64,000 nt of DNA from an uncultured Prevotellaceae bacterium (GCA_947166305.1 CAMVDV010000001.1:1-64000), one strand, 5' to 3'; counted from the stretch's first letter, positions 45,855 to 54,732 are shown. Numbers and translations are program-made. Notes: generated from the letters alone by a model not told the origin.

Positions 45855-47513
45855 ATGCCAAGTGAACTGAAAATACGTTGCCGCAACAACGGCAAAAGGA
45901 TAAGCGTGCCGTTCGGCAGCACGCTCTATGATGTCTATGCACAAGCAGGGCTCAACATCGAATACGGTCCCGTTTCGGCCAGAGTCAACAACAAAGTGCA
46001 AGGCTTGAACTACCGTTTCTACAACAACAAAGACGTGGAGTTCCTCTCGCTCTCTTCGCCGAGCGGGATGAGAACCTACACTCGCACCCTTTTCTTTATT
46101 CTTGCCAAGGCCGTGGAGGACACCTATCCGGGAGCACAACTGCTCATCGGCGGTTCCGTCTGCCGCGGCTATTACTGCGAACTGCGCATCGGCCGACCGA
46201 TAGAAGCCAGCGACGTGGCCCGACTGAAACAGCGTATGCAGGAAATCATCGATGCCGATATGCCCATACACCGCATCCAGTGTCCCATCGAGGAAGCCAT
46301 CGAGATGTTCGAGAAAAGAGGGATGCGGAGCAAGGTGCAACTGTTGGAGAGCCAAGACGACCTTTATACATATTATTATAGGTTGGGTGACACGATAGAC
46401 TACTTTTATAGTTGCCTGCTCACCCACACCCGTGAGGTGCATCTCTTCGACCTTATTCCATTCTACGACGGCCTTTTGCTCTGCATCCCTTCGCAGAAAG
46501 AACCATGGCGGCTGGAAGAAATCGAGGTACAAGAGAAGATGCTTGGCGTGATCCGTGAACATCATCGCTGGCAGGAAATTCTTGGTGTGCAGACAGTGGG
46601 TGAGCTGAACCGTGCCATCCAAGCGGGTTATGCCACAGACCTTATCAATGTCAGCGAAGCCCTGCAGTCTAAGAAGCTGAGCAACATTGCCGATGAGATA
46701 GCAGACCGTCACGTTCGCATGGTTTTGCTGGCGGGTCCGAGCAGCAGCGGCAAGACTACGACGGCCAAACGCCTAGCTGTCCTCGTGATGGCGTGTGGCC
46801 TGCGACCTCACACCATCAGCACCGACGACTACTTCGTGAACCGTGTCGACACGCCACGCGATGCCAATGGGGAATATGACTTCGAACGTATCGACGCCAT
46901 CGACATCCCTTTCTTCAACGCGCAGATGAATGCTTTGCTGCAGGGCGAGGAGGTGGAGCTGCCACGCTACGACTTTCCCACGGGAGAGCGTGTCTTTGAG
47001 GGCAGGAAGCTGAGGATTGGGCCGGACGACGTCATTATCCTCGAGGGCAACCATGCGCTCAATCCGGTGCTGACGCAGCAGATTCCCGACGAGAAGAAGT
47101 ACCGTATCTACGTATCCACGCTTACCACTATTCAACTGGACGACCATAATCACATCCCAACGACGGACATTCGTCTGCTTCGCCGCATCCTTCGTGACTA
47201 CAAGCACCGTGGCTTCTCGGCCGTGGACACGATACGTCGTGCGGCAAGCGTGCGGGCTGGCGAGGAGAAGTGGATTTTCCCCTTCCAGCATCTGGCCGAC
47301 GCTACGTTCAACAGCGCGTTGCTCTACGAGCTTGGCGTGATTCGTGAGCAGGTGGTTCCCATTCTTGAGCAGGTGCCGGAGCGCAACATTGAGTATGCCG
47401 AGGCGAGCCGTCTGCGCAAGTTTCTTGCTTACTTCCGTGGCATCCCTGGCGACCAGGTGCCGCCGTCCAGCTTGCTCCGCGAGTTCGCCGGAGGCAGTTC
47501 GTTCAGGTACTGA
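45855..47513 (+). CDS. Uridine-kinase-like nucleoside kinase with N-terminal TGS/ThrRS-like region
   Basis: A 552-residue two-part protein. The N-terminal half (about 1-280) resembles the TGS and editing-type part of threonyl-tRNA synthetase (SVPFGSTLYDVYAQAGL; ILAKAVEDTYPGAQLLIGG). The C-terminal half is a phosphoribulokinase/uridine kinase domain with P-loop GPSSSGKTTTAKRL at about residue 294 and STDDYFVNR, plus VIILEGNHALNPVL. This fusion is widespread in Bacteroidetes and Firmicutes; the natural substrate is unsettled. It lies 51 bp after the sirtuin. Confidence 0.9.
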   Translation: MPSELKIRCRNNGKRISVPFGSTLYDVYAQAGLNIEYGPVSARVNNKVQGLNYRFYNNKDVEFLSLSSPSGMRTYTRTLFFILAKAVEDTYPGAQLLIGGSVCRGYYCELRIGRPIEASDVARLKQRMQEIIDADMPIHRIQCPIEEAIEMFEKRGMRSKVQLLESQDDLYTYYYRLGDTIDYFYSCLLTHTREVHLFDLIPFYDGLLLCIPSQKEPWRLEEIEVQEKMLGVIREHHRWQEILGVQTVGELNRAIQAGYATDLINVSEALQSKKLSNIADEIADRHVRMVLLAGPSSSGKTTTAKRLAVLVMACGLRPHTISTDDYFVNRVDTPRDANGEYDFERIDAIDIPFFNAQMNALLQGEEVELPRYDFPTGERVFEGRKLRIGPDDVIILEGNHALNPVLTQQIPDEKKYRIYVSTLTTIQLDDHNHIPTTDIRLLRRILRDYKHRGFSAVDTIRRAASVRAGEEKWIFPFQHLADATFNSALLYELGVIREQVVPILEQVPERNIEYAEASRLRKFLAYFRGIPGDQVPPSSLLREFAGGSSFRY

Positions 47514-47590
47514 CTTCCCCGGCCTCGTTAGGGGGAGAGCCTTAATTACATAATCATTAACAAATCTTTAATCACAAAGGAGAGTTGGCT

Positions 47591-48802
47591 ATGAAGGGTT
47601 CTGAATTGGAGTCTTCTCCCAAGGGCGGAGCGGAGCGCGGGCAGCGCCTTGTCTCGCTCGACGCCTTGAGGGGTTTCGATATGCTTTTTATCATGGGCGG
47701 CGCAGGCTTGATTGCCAGCCTTGCCGAGTGGTTCCCTTGCGACTTCACGGCTGTGCTTGCCGAGCAGATGGAGCACGTGGAGTGGAACGGATTGCGACAC
47801 CACGACACCATCTTCCCGCTGTTCCTCTTCATCGTTGGCATCTCCTTCCCGTTCTCCTTGGCGAAGCAAAGAGGCCAGGGACGTTCGGAGTGGGCCATCC
47901 ACCAGAAGGTTCTTGTGCGCGGACTGCTGCTCGTCTTCTTGGGAATGGTTTATAATGGTCTGTTGGATTTCGACTTCGAGAACCTCCGCGTGGCGAGCGT
48001 CTTGGGGCGCATCGGACTGGCTTGGATGTTTGCAGCCCTCATCTTCATGCAAACAGGCTGGAGGGTGCGTGCAGTCATCACGTCGGCTTTGCTCGTGGGC
48101 TATTGGCTCTTGGCGGGCTTTGTCCCTGCTCCGGATGCACAGGGTGCCGACATCCTGACGGCCGAGGGCAGCATTGTGGGCTACATAGACCGCATCCTTC
48201 TGCCCGGACGTGTGCTCTATGGGAGCATAGACCCCGAGGGCATCCTGGGCACGGTGCCTGCCATTGCCACGGCGCTGCTGGGGATGTTCGCAGGAGAGTG
48301 GGTGAAAATGGGGGCAGAGGTTAGTGGTGAGAGGTTAGAGAATACTGCCAGTCCAGGCAAATCTCCTGCCTCTGGCCATTCATCCCTGCCCACTGCTAAG
48401 GGCCGAGTCCTTTGGATGCTGCTTGCAGGCATCGTCATGCTGGCTCTCGGACTGCTTTGGGGCGAAGTATTCCCCGTCAACAAGAAGATGTGGACCAGTT
48501 CGTTCGTGCTGGTGGTGGGTGCCTATTCCACTTTGATGTTCGCCCTGTTCTATTATATAATAGATGTATTGCGGTGGCGTCGCTGGACGTTCTTCTTCAC
48601 GGTCATCGGCATGAACAGCATCACCATCTACCTTGCGCAGCGATTCGTCCGTTTCTCCTATACGTCGGAGAAGCTCTTTGGCGGTCTCGTGGGCTTGATG
48701 CCGGAGGATTCCTGTGCGTTCTTCTCGCAGGCGGCCTACATCGCTGTGTGCTGGCTCTTCCTCTATGTGCTCTATCGCCACCGCATCTTCCTGAAGGTAT
48801 AG
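47591..48802 (+). CDS. HGSNAT-like (DUF5009) membrane acyltransferase
   Basis: A 403-residue polytopic membrane protein. The track begins with TTG at 47585; I chose ATG at 47591 because it has a good ribosome site (AAAGGAG) 8 bp upstream. LVSLDALRGFDMLFIMGG opens the first membrane helix, and NGLRHHDTIFPLFLFIVGIS is the conserved His-containing segment of heparan-alpha-glucosaminide acetyltransferase relatives. About 9-10 hydrophobic segments follow. It may transfer an acyl group across the membrane to an exported sugar; the acceptor is unknown. Confidence 0.87.
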   Translation: MKGSELESSPKGGAERGQRLVSLDALRGFDMLFIMGGAGLIASLAEWFPCDFTAVLAEQMEHVEWNGLRHHDTIFPLFLFIVGISFPFSLAKQRGQGRSEWAIHQKVLVRGLLLVFLGMVYNGLLDFDFENLRVASVLGRIGLAWMFAALIFMQTGWRVRAVITSALLVGYWLLAGFVPAPDAQGADILTAEGSIVGYIDRILLPGRVLYGSIDPEGILGTVPAIATALLGMFAGEWVKMGAEVSGERLENTASPGKSPASGHSSLPTAKGRVLWMLLAGIVMLALGLLWGEVFPVNKKMWTSSFVLVVGAYSTLMFALFYYIIDVLRWRRWTFFFTVIGMNSITIYLAQRFVRFSYTSEKLFGGLVGLMPEDSCAFFSQAAYIAVCWLFLYVLYRHRIFLKV

Positions 48803-48887
48803 CGTGCGGAGAGAAGGCTTTCCCTTCTCCAAAACAGCGCTCACGGCACAGGACTCAGCCGAACCCTGCCTGCCGTGAGGTTTGACC

Positions 48888-48953
48888 CATGCGCATGGGT
48901 CGATGGTTCCATGCGCATGGGTCAATCGTTCCATGCGCATGGGTCAAACAAAA
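48888..48953. repeat. 22-bp tandem array (3 units) with an 18-bp palindrome
   Basis: CATGCGCATGGGTC starts at 48888, 48910 and 48932. GACCCATGCGCATGGGTC at the first unit is a perfect 18-bp palindrome. The array starts 86 bp after the acyltransferase stop. Confidence 0.9.
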
Positions 48954-49006
48954 CGGTGTGGCGTTCCGGGCAAAAGGATGAACCGCCGCTGAGCAGACGG
49001 AAGGTG

Positions 49007-49045
49007 GCTCCGAGGCGAACCTAAGCGGGAAACGAGCCTCGGGGC
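49007..49045 (+). terminator. Probable terminator
   Basis: GCTCCGAGGC pairs with GCCTCGGGGC (one G-T pair) over a 19-nt loop, then GTTATTTTTTTT. Confidence 0.65.
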
Positions 49046-49089
49046 GTTATTTTTTTTAACATATAGTTTTTAATTTTTAATTTTTTGTG

Positions 49090-49097
49090 TATCTTTG
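49090..49097 (+). promoter_or_regulatory. -7 box for the GH27 gene
   Basis: TATCTTTG, 51 bp before the start codon. No clear -33 partner. Confidence 0.55.
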
Positions 49098-49148
49098 CAG
49101 GCAGAACAAAGCTAAAACGACACAATCATTAACCTAAATCAGACAATT

Positions 49149-51380
49149 ATGAAGCAAAAGAGTCTCTTCATGCTCGCTTTGGCAAGCATGGTTTCCCTGT
49201 GGTCTGTGGCGCAGGACGTAGTGCTGGACAACGCCAAGTTCCACGAGGGTGACGACCCAACGTGGGCCTCTGTCGGCACCGACGACGCATCGTGGCGCGA
49301 CATCAAGAGTTCGGCAACATGGACCTCGCAAGGCATCAAAATCGAAAACGGCTACGGATGGTACCGTTTCCACGTGAACATCCTGCGGTCGATGCTCGAG
49401 AAGAGCGACCTCAAGGAGACCGTCGATTTCATCCTCGGCGGCGTGGACGATGCCGACGAAACGTATCTCAACGGTAAACTCATCGGCAAGACCGGCCGAT
49501 TCCCCGGCGATGCCAACGGATACCAGAGCCAGTGGAACGTGAAGCGCTGCTACCGCGTGCCGGCATCGAGCAGCCTCATCAAGTGGGACGGCGTCAATGT
49601 GCTGGCCGTCCGCGTGTATAACGGCGGCGACCCGGGCGGCATGTTCGAAGGTCCCGTGCGCGTGCGCGTTCCTAATACTATTGATAACCTCAGCATCAGC
49701 ATCAAGGAAGACACCTCAGCCAAAGACGGTGTGCGCAGCCTCTGCACTCTCAAGAGCACCATGAAGGCCACCAAGAGCGGCACCTTCGCCGTCAAGGTCG
49801 TCGACCCCGAAACAGACCAAGTGCTCTCGGAGAAGGCGATGAAGGTTTCAGTGGGCGAGAAGAAAGACAGAGTCGTGGCCGTCCCCTACGACAACCACCG
49901 CATGGTGCGCATCGAAGCCTCCTTCACCGACGGCAAGACAGGACTGAGCGTTGCCTCACGCTACATACCTAAGTACATCCTCACGCCCGCCGCTCCTGCC
50001 ACACCGCGCTTCAACACGGCTCCCATCTACGGCGTCCGCCCGGGCTCACCCATTCACTTCCGCTTCGGAGTGAGCGGAGAAAAGCCGATGAAGTTCTCCT
50101 CGGCCGACCTCCCCGAAGGCCTTTCGCTCAATCCCGACAACGGTGCCCTGAGCGGATCGCTCGCCAAGGCAGGCTCCTACACCTTCACCGTCAAGGCACG
50201 CAACGCAAAGGGTGAGCAGACACAGCGCTTCACCATCCGCTGCGGAAGCAAGATTGCCTTGACACCCCCCATGGGATGGAACAGCTGGAACTGCTGGGGA
50301 CTGAGCGTCACTCAAGACAAAGTCATCAGCAGCGCCAAGGCTCTCATCGACAAGGGACTGGCCGACTACGGCTATTGCTACATGAACATCGACGACGGAT
50401 GGGAGGCTCCCAAACGCAACGCCGACGGAACCATCGCCGTCAACGAGAAGTTTCCAAGCATGAAGGAACTGGGCGACTGGCTCCACAGCGAAGGACTCAA
50501 GTTCGGCATCTACTCCTCGCCCGGCGACTTGACCTGCGGCGGCTACCTCGGCTCCATTGACCATGAGCTGCAAGACGCTGAAAGTTACAACTCATGGGGC
50601 ATCGATTACCTGAAATACGACTGGTGTGGCTACGGAAGAAAGCACAGGAATGAGCCCGACAAGCAGACCGTTGCCAGCTATGTCCGTCCCTATCTGCTCA
50701 TGGAGGGCTTCCTCAGGCAGCAACCCCGCGACATCTTCTACAGCCTCTGCCAGTATGGTATGGCAGAAGTCTGGAAATGGGGCGAGGCCGTCGACGCCAA
50801 TTCCTGGCGAACCACAGGCGACATCACCGACACTTGGGCAAGCCTCTACCACATAGGCTTCGAGCTTCAGCCCGAACTCTATCCCTATGCCAAGCCCGGT
50901 CACTGGAACGATCCCGACATGCTCATCGTGGGAAAAGTGGGATGGAGCAACAATCTGCGCGACAGCCGTCTCACGCCCGACGAACAGTACACCCATATCA
51001 GTCTCTGGACACTCCTCGCCAGCAATATGCTCATTGGCTGCGACATCGCACAGATGGACGATTTCACCGTCAGCCTTCTTTGCAACAACGAAGTGAACGC
51101 AGTCAATCAGGACATACTCGGCAAGCAAGCCAAGCGCGACGTGCAGGATGGCAACATACAGATATGGAGTCGTCCGCTCAGCGACGGCAGTCATGCCGTG
51201 GGCATCTTCAACGTTGGGCCCAACGACGCCCGCGTCGACTTCAGGAAGTACTTCCCTCAACTGGGCATCACCAGTCTCAAGAGCGTCCGCGACCTTTGGC
51301 GTCAGAAGGACATCAGCACGTCCGACGTCAATTACTTCATTCCCACCCACGGCGTGAAGTACATCAAAGTCACCTTCTGA
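49149..51380 (+). CDS. GH27 alpha-galactosidase with N-terminal accessory domains
   Basis: A 743-residue exported enzyme (MKQKSLFMLALASMVSLWSVAQ). A galactose-binding-like beta-sandwich (about 30-175, WYRFHVNI and VDDADETYLNGKLIGK) and an Ig-like putative domain (about 285-370, LPEGLSLNPDNGALSG) precede the GH27 barrel from LTPPMGWNSWNCWG. Nucleophile Asp is in YLKYDWCG (about residue 491) and acid/base Asp in SWRTTGDI (about 558). The C-terminal beta-domain ends GVKYIKVTF. It hydrolyses alpha-galactosides, or alpha-N-acetylgalactosaminides in some members. It has its own promoter and terminator. Confidence 0.93.
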   Translation: MKQKSLFMLALASMVSLWSVAQDVVLDNAKFHEGDDPTWASVGTDDASWRDIKSSATWTSQGIKIENGYGWYRFHVNILRSMLEKSDLKETVDFILGGVDDADETYLNGKLIGKTGRFPGDANGYQSQWNVKRCYRVPASSSLIKWDGVNVLAVRVYNGGDPGGMFEGPVRVRVPNTIDNLSISIKEDTSAKDGVRSLCTLKSTMKATKSGTFAVKVVDPETDQVLSEKAMKVSVGEKKDRVVAVPYDNHRMVRIEASFTDGKTGLSVASRYIPKYILTPAAPATPRFNTAPIYGVRPGSPIHFRFGVSGEKPMKFSSADLPEGLSLNPDNGALSGSLAKAGSYTFTVKARNAKGEQTQRFTIRCGSKIALTPPMGWNSWNCWGLSVTQDKVISSAKALIDKGLADYGYCYMNIDDGWEAPKRNADGTIAVNEKFPSMKELGDWLHSEGLKFGIYSSPGDLTCGGYLGSIDHELQDAESYNSWGIDYLKYDWCGYGRKHRNEPDKQTVASYVRPYLLMEGFLRQQPRDIFYSLCQYGMAEVWKWGEAVDANSWRTTGDITDTWASLYHIGFELQPELYPYAKPGHWNDPDMLIVGKVGWSNNLRDSRLTPDEQYTHISLWTLLASNMLIGCDIAQMDDFTVSLLCNNEVNAVNQDILGKQAKRDVQDGNIQIWSRPLSDGSHAVGIFNVGPNDARVDFRKYFPQLGITSLKSVRDLWRQKDISTSDVNYFIPTHGVKYIKVTF

Positions 51381-51416
51381 GCCAAGACACTTTGACAAAA
51401 GAAAGTTCTCCAGTAA

Positions 51417-51504
51417 TAACGAAATAACGAAATAACGTTATAACGTTTTAACCCTTTAACGTTTTAACCCTTTAACCTTTTAACTTTTTAACCTTTTAAC
51501 GTTT
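51417..51504. repeat. 8-bp tandem array (11 units)
   Basis: TAAC recurs every 8 bp from 51417 to 51497. Units drift from TAACGAAA through TAACGTTT to TAACCTTT, starting 36 bp after the GH27 stop. Confidence 0.9.
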
Positions 51505-51517
51505 CAATATGCACCTT

Positions 51518-51552
51518 CAGCCCCTGCCTTCTCTTCACGACGGCAGGGGCTG
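51518..51552 (+). terminator. Hairpin terminator after the GH27 gene
   Basis: CAGCCCCTGCC and its exact complement, 13-nt loop, followed by TTTCCTG. Confidence 0.7.
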
Positions 51553-51778
51553 TTTCCTGCAAGAGCCTTTCCTGTCTGCCTGCACCCCTATGACTTCCTT
51601 TCGTCCTTGCCCTTCACATCTCACGGAATCAAAGGTCAAACAGACAATTTCTTCATTTTACGATGCTTTTTTTCACATTTCTTTTTCCACTTTTCTCTTT
51701 TTGTTGTATCTTTGCACGCAAATTAAGAGAAATGTCGGCTGACGCCGTTCCGTCCCTCAGGCCACAAACTTAGTTCCT
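51553..51778. other. Intergenic region upstream of tRNA-Arg
   Basis: AT-rich, with the promoter box at 51707. The ORF called here (51509-51742) has no support as a gene. Confidence 0.6.
51707..51714 (+). promoter_or_regulatory. -7 box for tRNA-Arg
   Basis: TATCTTTG, 64 bp before the mature tRNA 5' end. Confidence 0.6.
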
Positions 51779-51850
51779 GCTCCTGTAGTTCAATGGATAG
51801 AACTACGGTTTCCTAAACCGTCAATCCGGGTTCGATTCCCGGCGGGAGTA
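51779..51850 (+). tRNA. tRNA-Arg (anticodon CCT)
   Basis: Acceptor GCTCCTG / CGGGAGT, D-arm TAGTTCAATGGATAGAA, anticodon stem ACGGT/ACCGT with loop TTCCTAA (anticodon CCT, codon AGG), T-arm CCGGGTTCGATTCCCGG, discriminator A. CCA is not encoded. Confidence 0.94.
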
Positions 51851-51873
51851 CTTTTAGACCGAACCAACAAAAC

Positions 51874-51911
51874 AAAGAGCGAAACATCAACCGGCAGATG
51901 TTTCGCTCTTT
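51874..51911 (+). terminator. Terminator after tRNA-Arg
   Basis: AAAGAGCGAAACATC and its exact complement form a 15-bp stem with an 8-nt loop, followed by TTTCTTTATT. Confidence 0.9.
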
Positions 51912-52025
51912 TTCTTTATTCCTGGAACGCAGACGGAACGCCCCGTCCGGTCCCAATCCTGCTTTTCCGCTTCTCCGACGTTCATACATAAAAGCCGCCT
52001 GTTCATACAACATCTTACGAAACAT

Positions 52026-52056
52026 TTTGTGGTGTTGGGAGAACTGCCTACCTTTG
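52026..52056 (+). promoter_or_regulatory. Promoter for the DUF4846 gene
   Basis: TTTG (52026-52029), 19-bp spacer, TACCTTTG (52049-52056). The start codon is 29 bp further on. Confidence 0.8.
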
Positions 52057-52084
52057 CACCACAAAACATAAAAAGAAATGCAAG

Positions 52085-52870
52085 ATGAAGACCTTTCTCA
52101 AATGGACATTTATTTGTGTCGTGCTGCCTGCAATCTGCGTGGGAGGATACGCTCTGTGGATTGTCTTTGGCAACAAGGCAAGCAATCCTTGCAATTATGC
52201 GACAGTGGGAAGCATCTCAGAGCCTTGGGGCTATGAGCGAATCGATGGCGACGATGCGGCCTACACCAGCTTCCTGCGCAGTCTTCCGCTCATGGGAAGG
52301 GGTGCAAAGGTCAAGCTCTACACGGGCGGCATCGCTCGGTTGCAGTCGTTGGCCTATGCTGTTGTCGACGTGCCTTTGCTCTCGAATGCGGAACAATGTG
52401 CCGACGTCTGCATGAGGATGAGGGCAGAATATCTGTTTCAGACAGGGCAGTATGGACGCATACGCTTTCAAGATGTCAACGGAAGGACGCTCAGCTATGG
52501 CGGAGGCAGTTCGCGGAAAGCCTTCGAACGCTACCTTCGCAATCTCTATGGTGTGGCAAGTACGTATTCTTTGAGCCGCGAGATGAAGACAAGACGGCTC
52601 TGTGATATGCAGCCTGGCGACGTGTTCGTTTATCCTGCACGTCCTGGCCAGAAGTACGGACATGCCGTTATGGTCGTCGACGTTGCGGTCAGCAAGAGTG
52701 GCAAGAAGGCTTTCCTTCTGGCAGAAGGCAACACGCCGGCAAGGAACATACACGTCTTGAGGAACTTCGAAAACCCGTTCCGTTCGCCATGGTTCATGTT
52801 GGACGATGAGGCAGAAGACTTGTTGCTGTCGGTGTTCCATTATCATTCAAAAGACTTAAAACACTTTTAA
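52085..52870 (+). CDS. DUF4846-type exported protein
   Basis: A 261-residue protein with an uncleaved or signal-anchor N-terminus (MKTFLKWTFICVVLPAICVGGYALWIV). The body has YERIDGDDAAYTSFLRSLPL, AYAVVDVPLLSNAEQCADVCMRM, and a C-terminal MQPGDVFVYPARPGQKYGHAV segment with GHA and FLLAEGNTPA, which fits the DUF4846 family. The His-containing C-terminal block resembles NlpC/P60-like folds, so a cell-wall or peptide-hydrolase role is possible but unproven. Followed 16 bp later by the small exported protein. Confidence 0.8.
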   Translation: MKTFLKWTFICVVLPAICVGGYALWIVFGNKASNPCNYATVGSISEPWGYERIDGDDAAYTSFLRSLPLMGRGAKVKLYTGGIARLQSLAYAVVDVPLLSNAEQCADVCMRMRAEYLFQTGQYGRIRFQDVNGRTLSYGGGSSRKAFERYLRNLYGVASTYSLSREMKTRRLCDMQPGDVFVYPARPGQKYGHAVMVVDVAVSKSGKKAFLLAEGNTPARNIHVLRNFENPFRSPWFMLDDEAEDLLLSVFHYHSKDLKHF

Positions 52871-52886
52871 CCATTAATGATAAGTG

Positions 52887-53243
52887 ATGAAGAATCTGTT
52901 ACTTTCCTTGATCGTTGTGCTCATGAGCATGATGACTTCAACGCCGGCTGTTGCGAAAAACAGCAAGAACGATGTGATGAACCTTGTCCCGAAGAACCTT
53001 GTCGTGAAGCAGACGACCACGTTCAGCGACGGCCGCACCTTGGTCATCTACTACAAGAAGCAAGGCACGAACTGCGAGGTCTATTCGCCTCATGAGGCCA
53101 AGGACTACGACGTGACGGATGCCACGAAGATTAAATCGACGCATTTCGAAGTGGTCGGCCAGGTCGAGGGCAAGCTCTACAGAAGGGCTTCCTTGGCAGA
53201 AGTGGCGAGACTCATCAAGAACCTGGTGAACCAGTATCTCTGA
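52887..53243 (+). CDS. Small exported protein, unknown function
   Basis: 118 residues from ATG at 52887 (the track begins one codon earlier at GTG). Signal peptide MKNLLLSLIVVLMSMMTSTPAVA, then a basic mature part of about 95 residues with TTTFSDGRTLVIYYKKQGTN. No family recognised. The 16-bp gap after the DUF4846 gene suggests a shared transcript. Confidence 0.75.
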   Translation: MKNLLLSLIVVLMSMMTSTPAVAKNSKNDVMNLVPKNLVVKQTTTFSDGRTLVIYYKKQGTNCEVYSPHEAKDYDVTDATKIKSTHFEVVGQVEGKLYRRASLAEVARLIKNLVNQYL

Positions 53244-53306
53244 CCGTTCGGTCTTGAGCCGTGGCTGAAACGATGCAGCCACGGTTCTAAAAAAGAGAGG
53301 AAAAGC

Positions 53307-53338
53307 TTGGATTGTCAGCACAAAAAGTTGTATCTTTG
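53307..53338 (+). promoter_or_regulatory. Promoter for the LytTR gene
   Basis: TTG (53307-53309), 21-bp spacer, TATCTTTG (53331-53338). A GTGGCTG/CAGCCAC hairpin lies upstream at 53257-53286. Confidence 0.65.
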
Positions 53339-53401
53339 CAACATCAAAGCGGAAAAACAAGTCAGGCGTCTGTTGCTTAGGGCAGGCGAACGTAGTAGAA
53401 C

Positions 53402-53806
53402 ATGGAGTGGCTAAGGATTTCAACCAGCAGTATGCTGTTGCGAGTCTGCACAGAAGATTTGGTTTGCGTCTGTGCCGACGGCAACTATTGCGACGTCATG
53501 CTGTCGGACGGCAAGCGCCGGACAATGACTTTCCAGCTACATTTCTTTGAAGAAACATTCCGGCAGCTCCATAACAACACGTTTGTCCGCGTCGGCAGAA
53601 GCCTGATTGTCAACACGAGATTTATCCACTACATCAGCCTGACGGAGCAACAGCTTGAGCTTCACGGACGGAATCTCAGGGAGCATATTGTCTTCTCGGG
53701 GCTTCCGCGGGACGATAAGTCCATACATTGCATCAGTCTTTCGCGCGATGCGCTGAAGGGGCTGAAGGAATCACTCGAAAGGGAGAAAGGGTTAGAGAAT
53801 GGATGA
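53402..53806 (+). CDS. LytTR-type DNA-binding protein without a receiver domain
   Basis: 134 residues, consisting almost entirely of a LytTR domain (VCVCADGNYCDVMLSDGKRR; FRQLHNNTFVRVGRSLIVNTRFIHYI). No response-regulator receiver or membrane segment is present, so it cannot be controlled by phosphorylation in the usual way. The downstream gene starts 8 bp before its stop and encodes a single-pass membrane protein. This resembles LytTR regulator/membrane inhibitor pairs known in other bacteria. Target genes are unknown. Confidence 0.88.
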   Translation: MEWLRISTSSMLLRVCTEDLVCVCADGNYCDVMLSDGKRRTMTFQLHFFEETFRQLHNNTFVRVGRSLIVNTRFIHYISLTEQQLELHGRNLREHIVFSGLPRDDKSIHCISLSRDALKGLKESLEREKGLENG

Positions 53807-54710
53807 CATGAAGATGCAGAAACCGGAAGTACCAGTCATCGTCATAGAAAGGGACGAGGAGCCGCAGGCCCAGACGCAGGCGGGCGAGCCTCTTGTTCCG
53901 TCTGGCAAGCGGAAATGGCGGGGGAGAGTCCTTGCCTTCATCGCTGCAATGGGCGCCATGGCCGTTGTCCTCGTGTGCTACGAGCTATGGAACTACTATT
54001 ATAATATAGGTATGCCCGTCTCCGTCTCCCCGAGCCAGAACATCGAGAAACTGCAGATGCCTCCCAGACAGGAAGCAGCAGAGGTGATTATGTCCGGCGA
54101 CAGCATCCTGGGAGTACGCATGGACTTCTATGCTATCTGCGGGCTGAAGGCCACTCTGCAGTTTGAAGAACCGGATACGGCCGACGCTTCGGTGTATCTC
54201 TACTGCCGTTCGGCCGACCACACGCCCGACGGACAATACCTCGGCTCTCTCGTGGCGGAGGGCAAGGAGTACCAGAGCGACCGCTCGCGCTTGGGCTACA
54301 TGGCGATGGCGGACGCTGGCATGGTCATCGGCGTGGGACGCAGCGACAGGGTGAAGGACTTTGTCTGCGAGCGCGGAGGCTCCTTCTTCCGGCAGTTCGT
54401 ACTGGTGAGCAACGGCACGATTCCCACTACTCGTTTCTATCTTCGGGGCAAGGTGGAACGTCGCGCCATAGGGAGAAAAGGCAATCGGCTCTATTACATC
54501 GCCACGCGCTACAAGGAAACGATGTGGGACTTTGCCGACGCCCTGACGGAATATGGTTTTGTCGATGTCATATACATCACTGGAGGCACGGACTATAGTT
54601 TCTTCCGCAGCAGGGATGGCAAAAGGCATGACATCGGGAATCCAGCCGATTATCCGCACAAGAAATGGCAGGGAATTATCCCTTGGCTCGTGTTCCGGAA
54701 GGCAGACTGA
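53799..54710 (+). CDS. Single-pass membrane protein coupled to the LytTR regulator
   Basis: A 303-residue protein. A hydrophilic N-terminus (PVIVIERDEEPQAQTQAGEP) precedes one membrane segment (about residues 47-68, VLAFIAAMGAMAVVLVCYEL), then a large extracytoplasmic domain. The latter has MDFYAICGLKATL, GSFFRQFVLVSNGTI and DVIYITGGTDYSFFRSRDG, which weakly resembles the phosphodiester glycosidase (NAGPA/DUF2233) fold. It overlaps the LytTR gene by 8 bp, so the two are translationally coupled. It may sense an external signal and hold or release the regulator; that is inference. Confidence 0.75.
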   Translation: MDDMKMQKPEVPVIVIERDEEPQAQTQAGEPLVPSGKRKWRGRVLAFIAAMGAMAVVLVCYELWNYYYNIGMPVSVSPSQNIEKLQMPPRQEAAEVIMSGDSILGVRMDFYAICGLKATLQFEEPDTADASVYLYCRSADHTPDGQYLGSLVAEGKEYQSDRSRLGYMAMADAGMVIGVGRSDRVKDFVCERGGSFFRQFVLVSNGTIPTTRFYLRGKVERRAIGRKGNRLYYIATRYKETMWDFADALTEYGFVDVIYITGGTDYSFFRSRDGKRHDIGNPADYPHKKWQGIIPWLVFRKAD

Positions 54711-54732
54711 AAGGCATCGTTGCCAAACGCCC

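Larger units (their letters stand above)
48803..49148. other. Intergenic region before the GH27 gene
   Basis: Contains a hairpin (CTCACGGCA near 48840 pairing with TGCCGTGAG near 48872), the 22-bp array, a terminator-like hairpin with a T8 run and the GH27 -7 box. No gene is supported. Confidence 0.7.

Noticed and set aside
51509-51742. 77-residue ORF between the GH27 gene and tRNA-Arg
   Set aside because: It spans the hairpin terminator and the tRNA promoter box, with no protein-like composition.
53257-53286. GTGGCTG/CAGCCAC hairpin as a terminator for the small exported gene
   Set aside because: The stem is good, but it is followed by CTAAAAAAG rather than a U-run, so its role is undecided.
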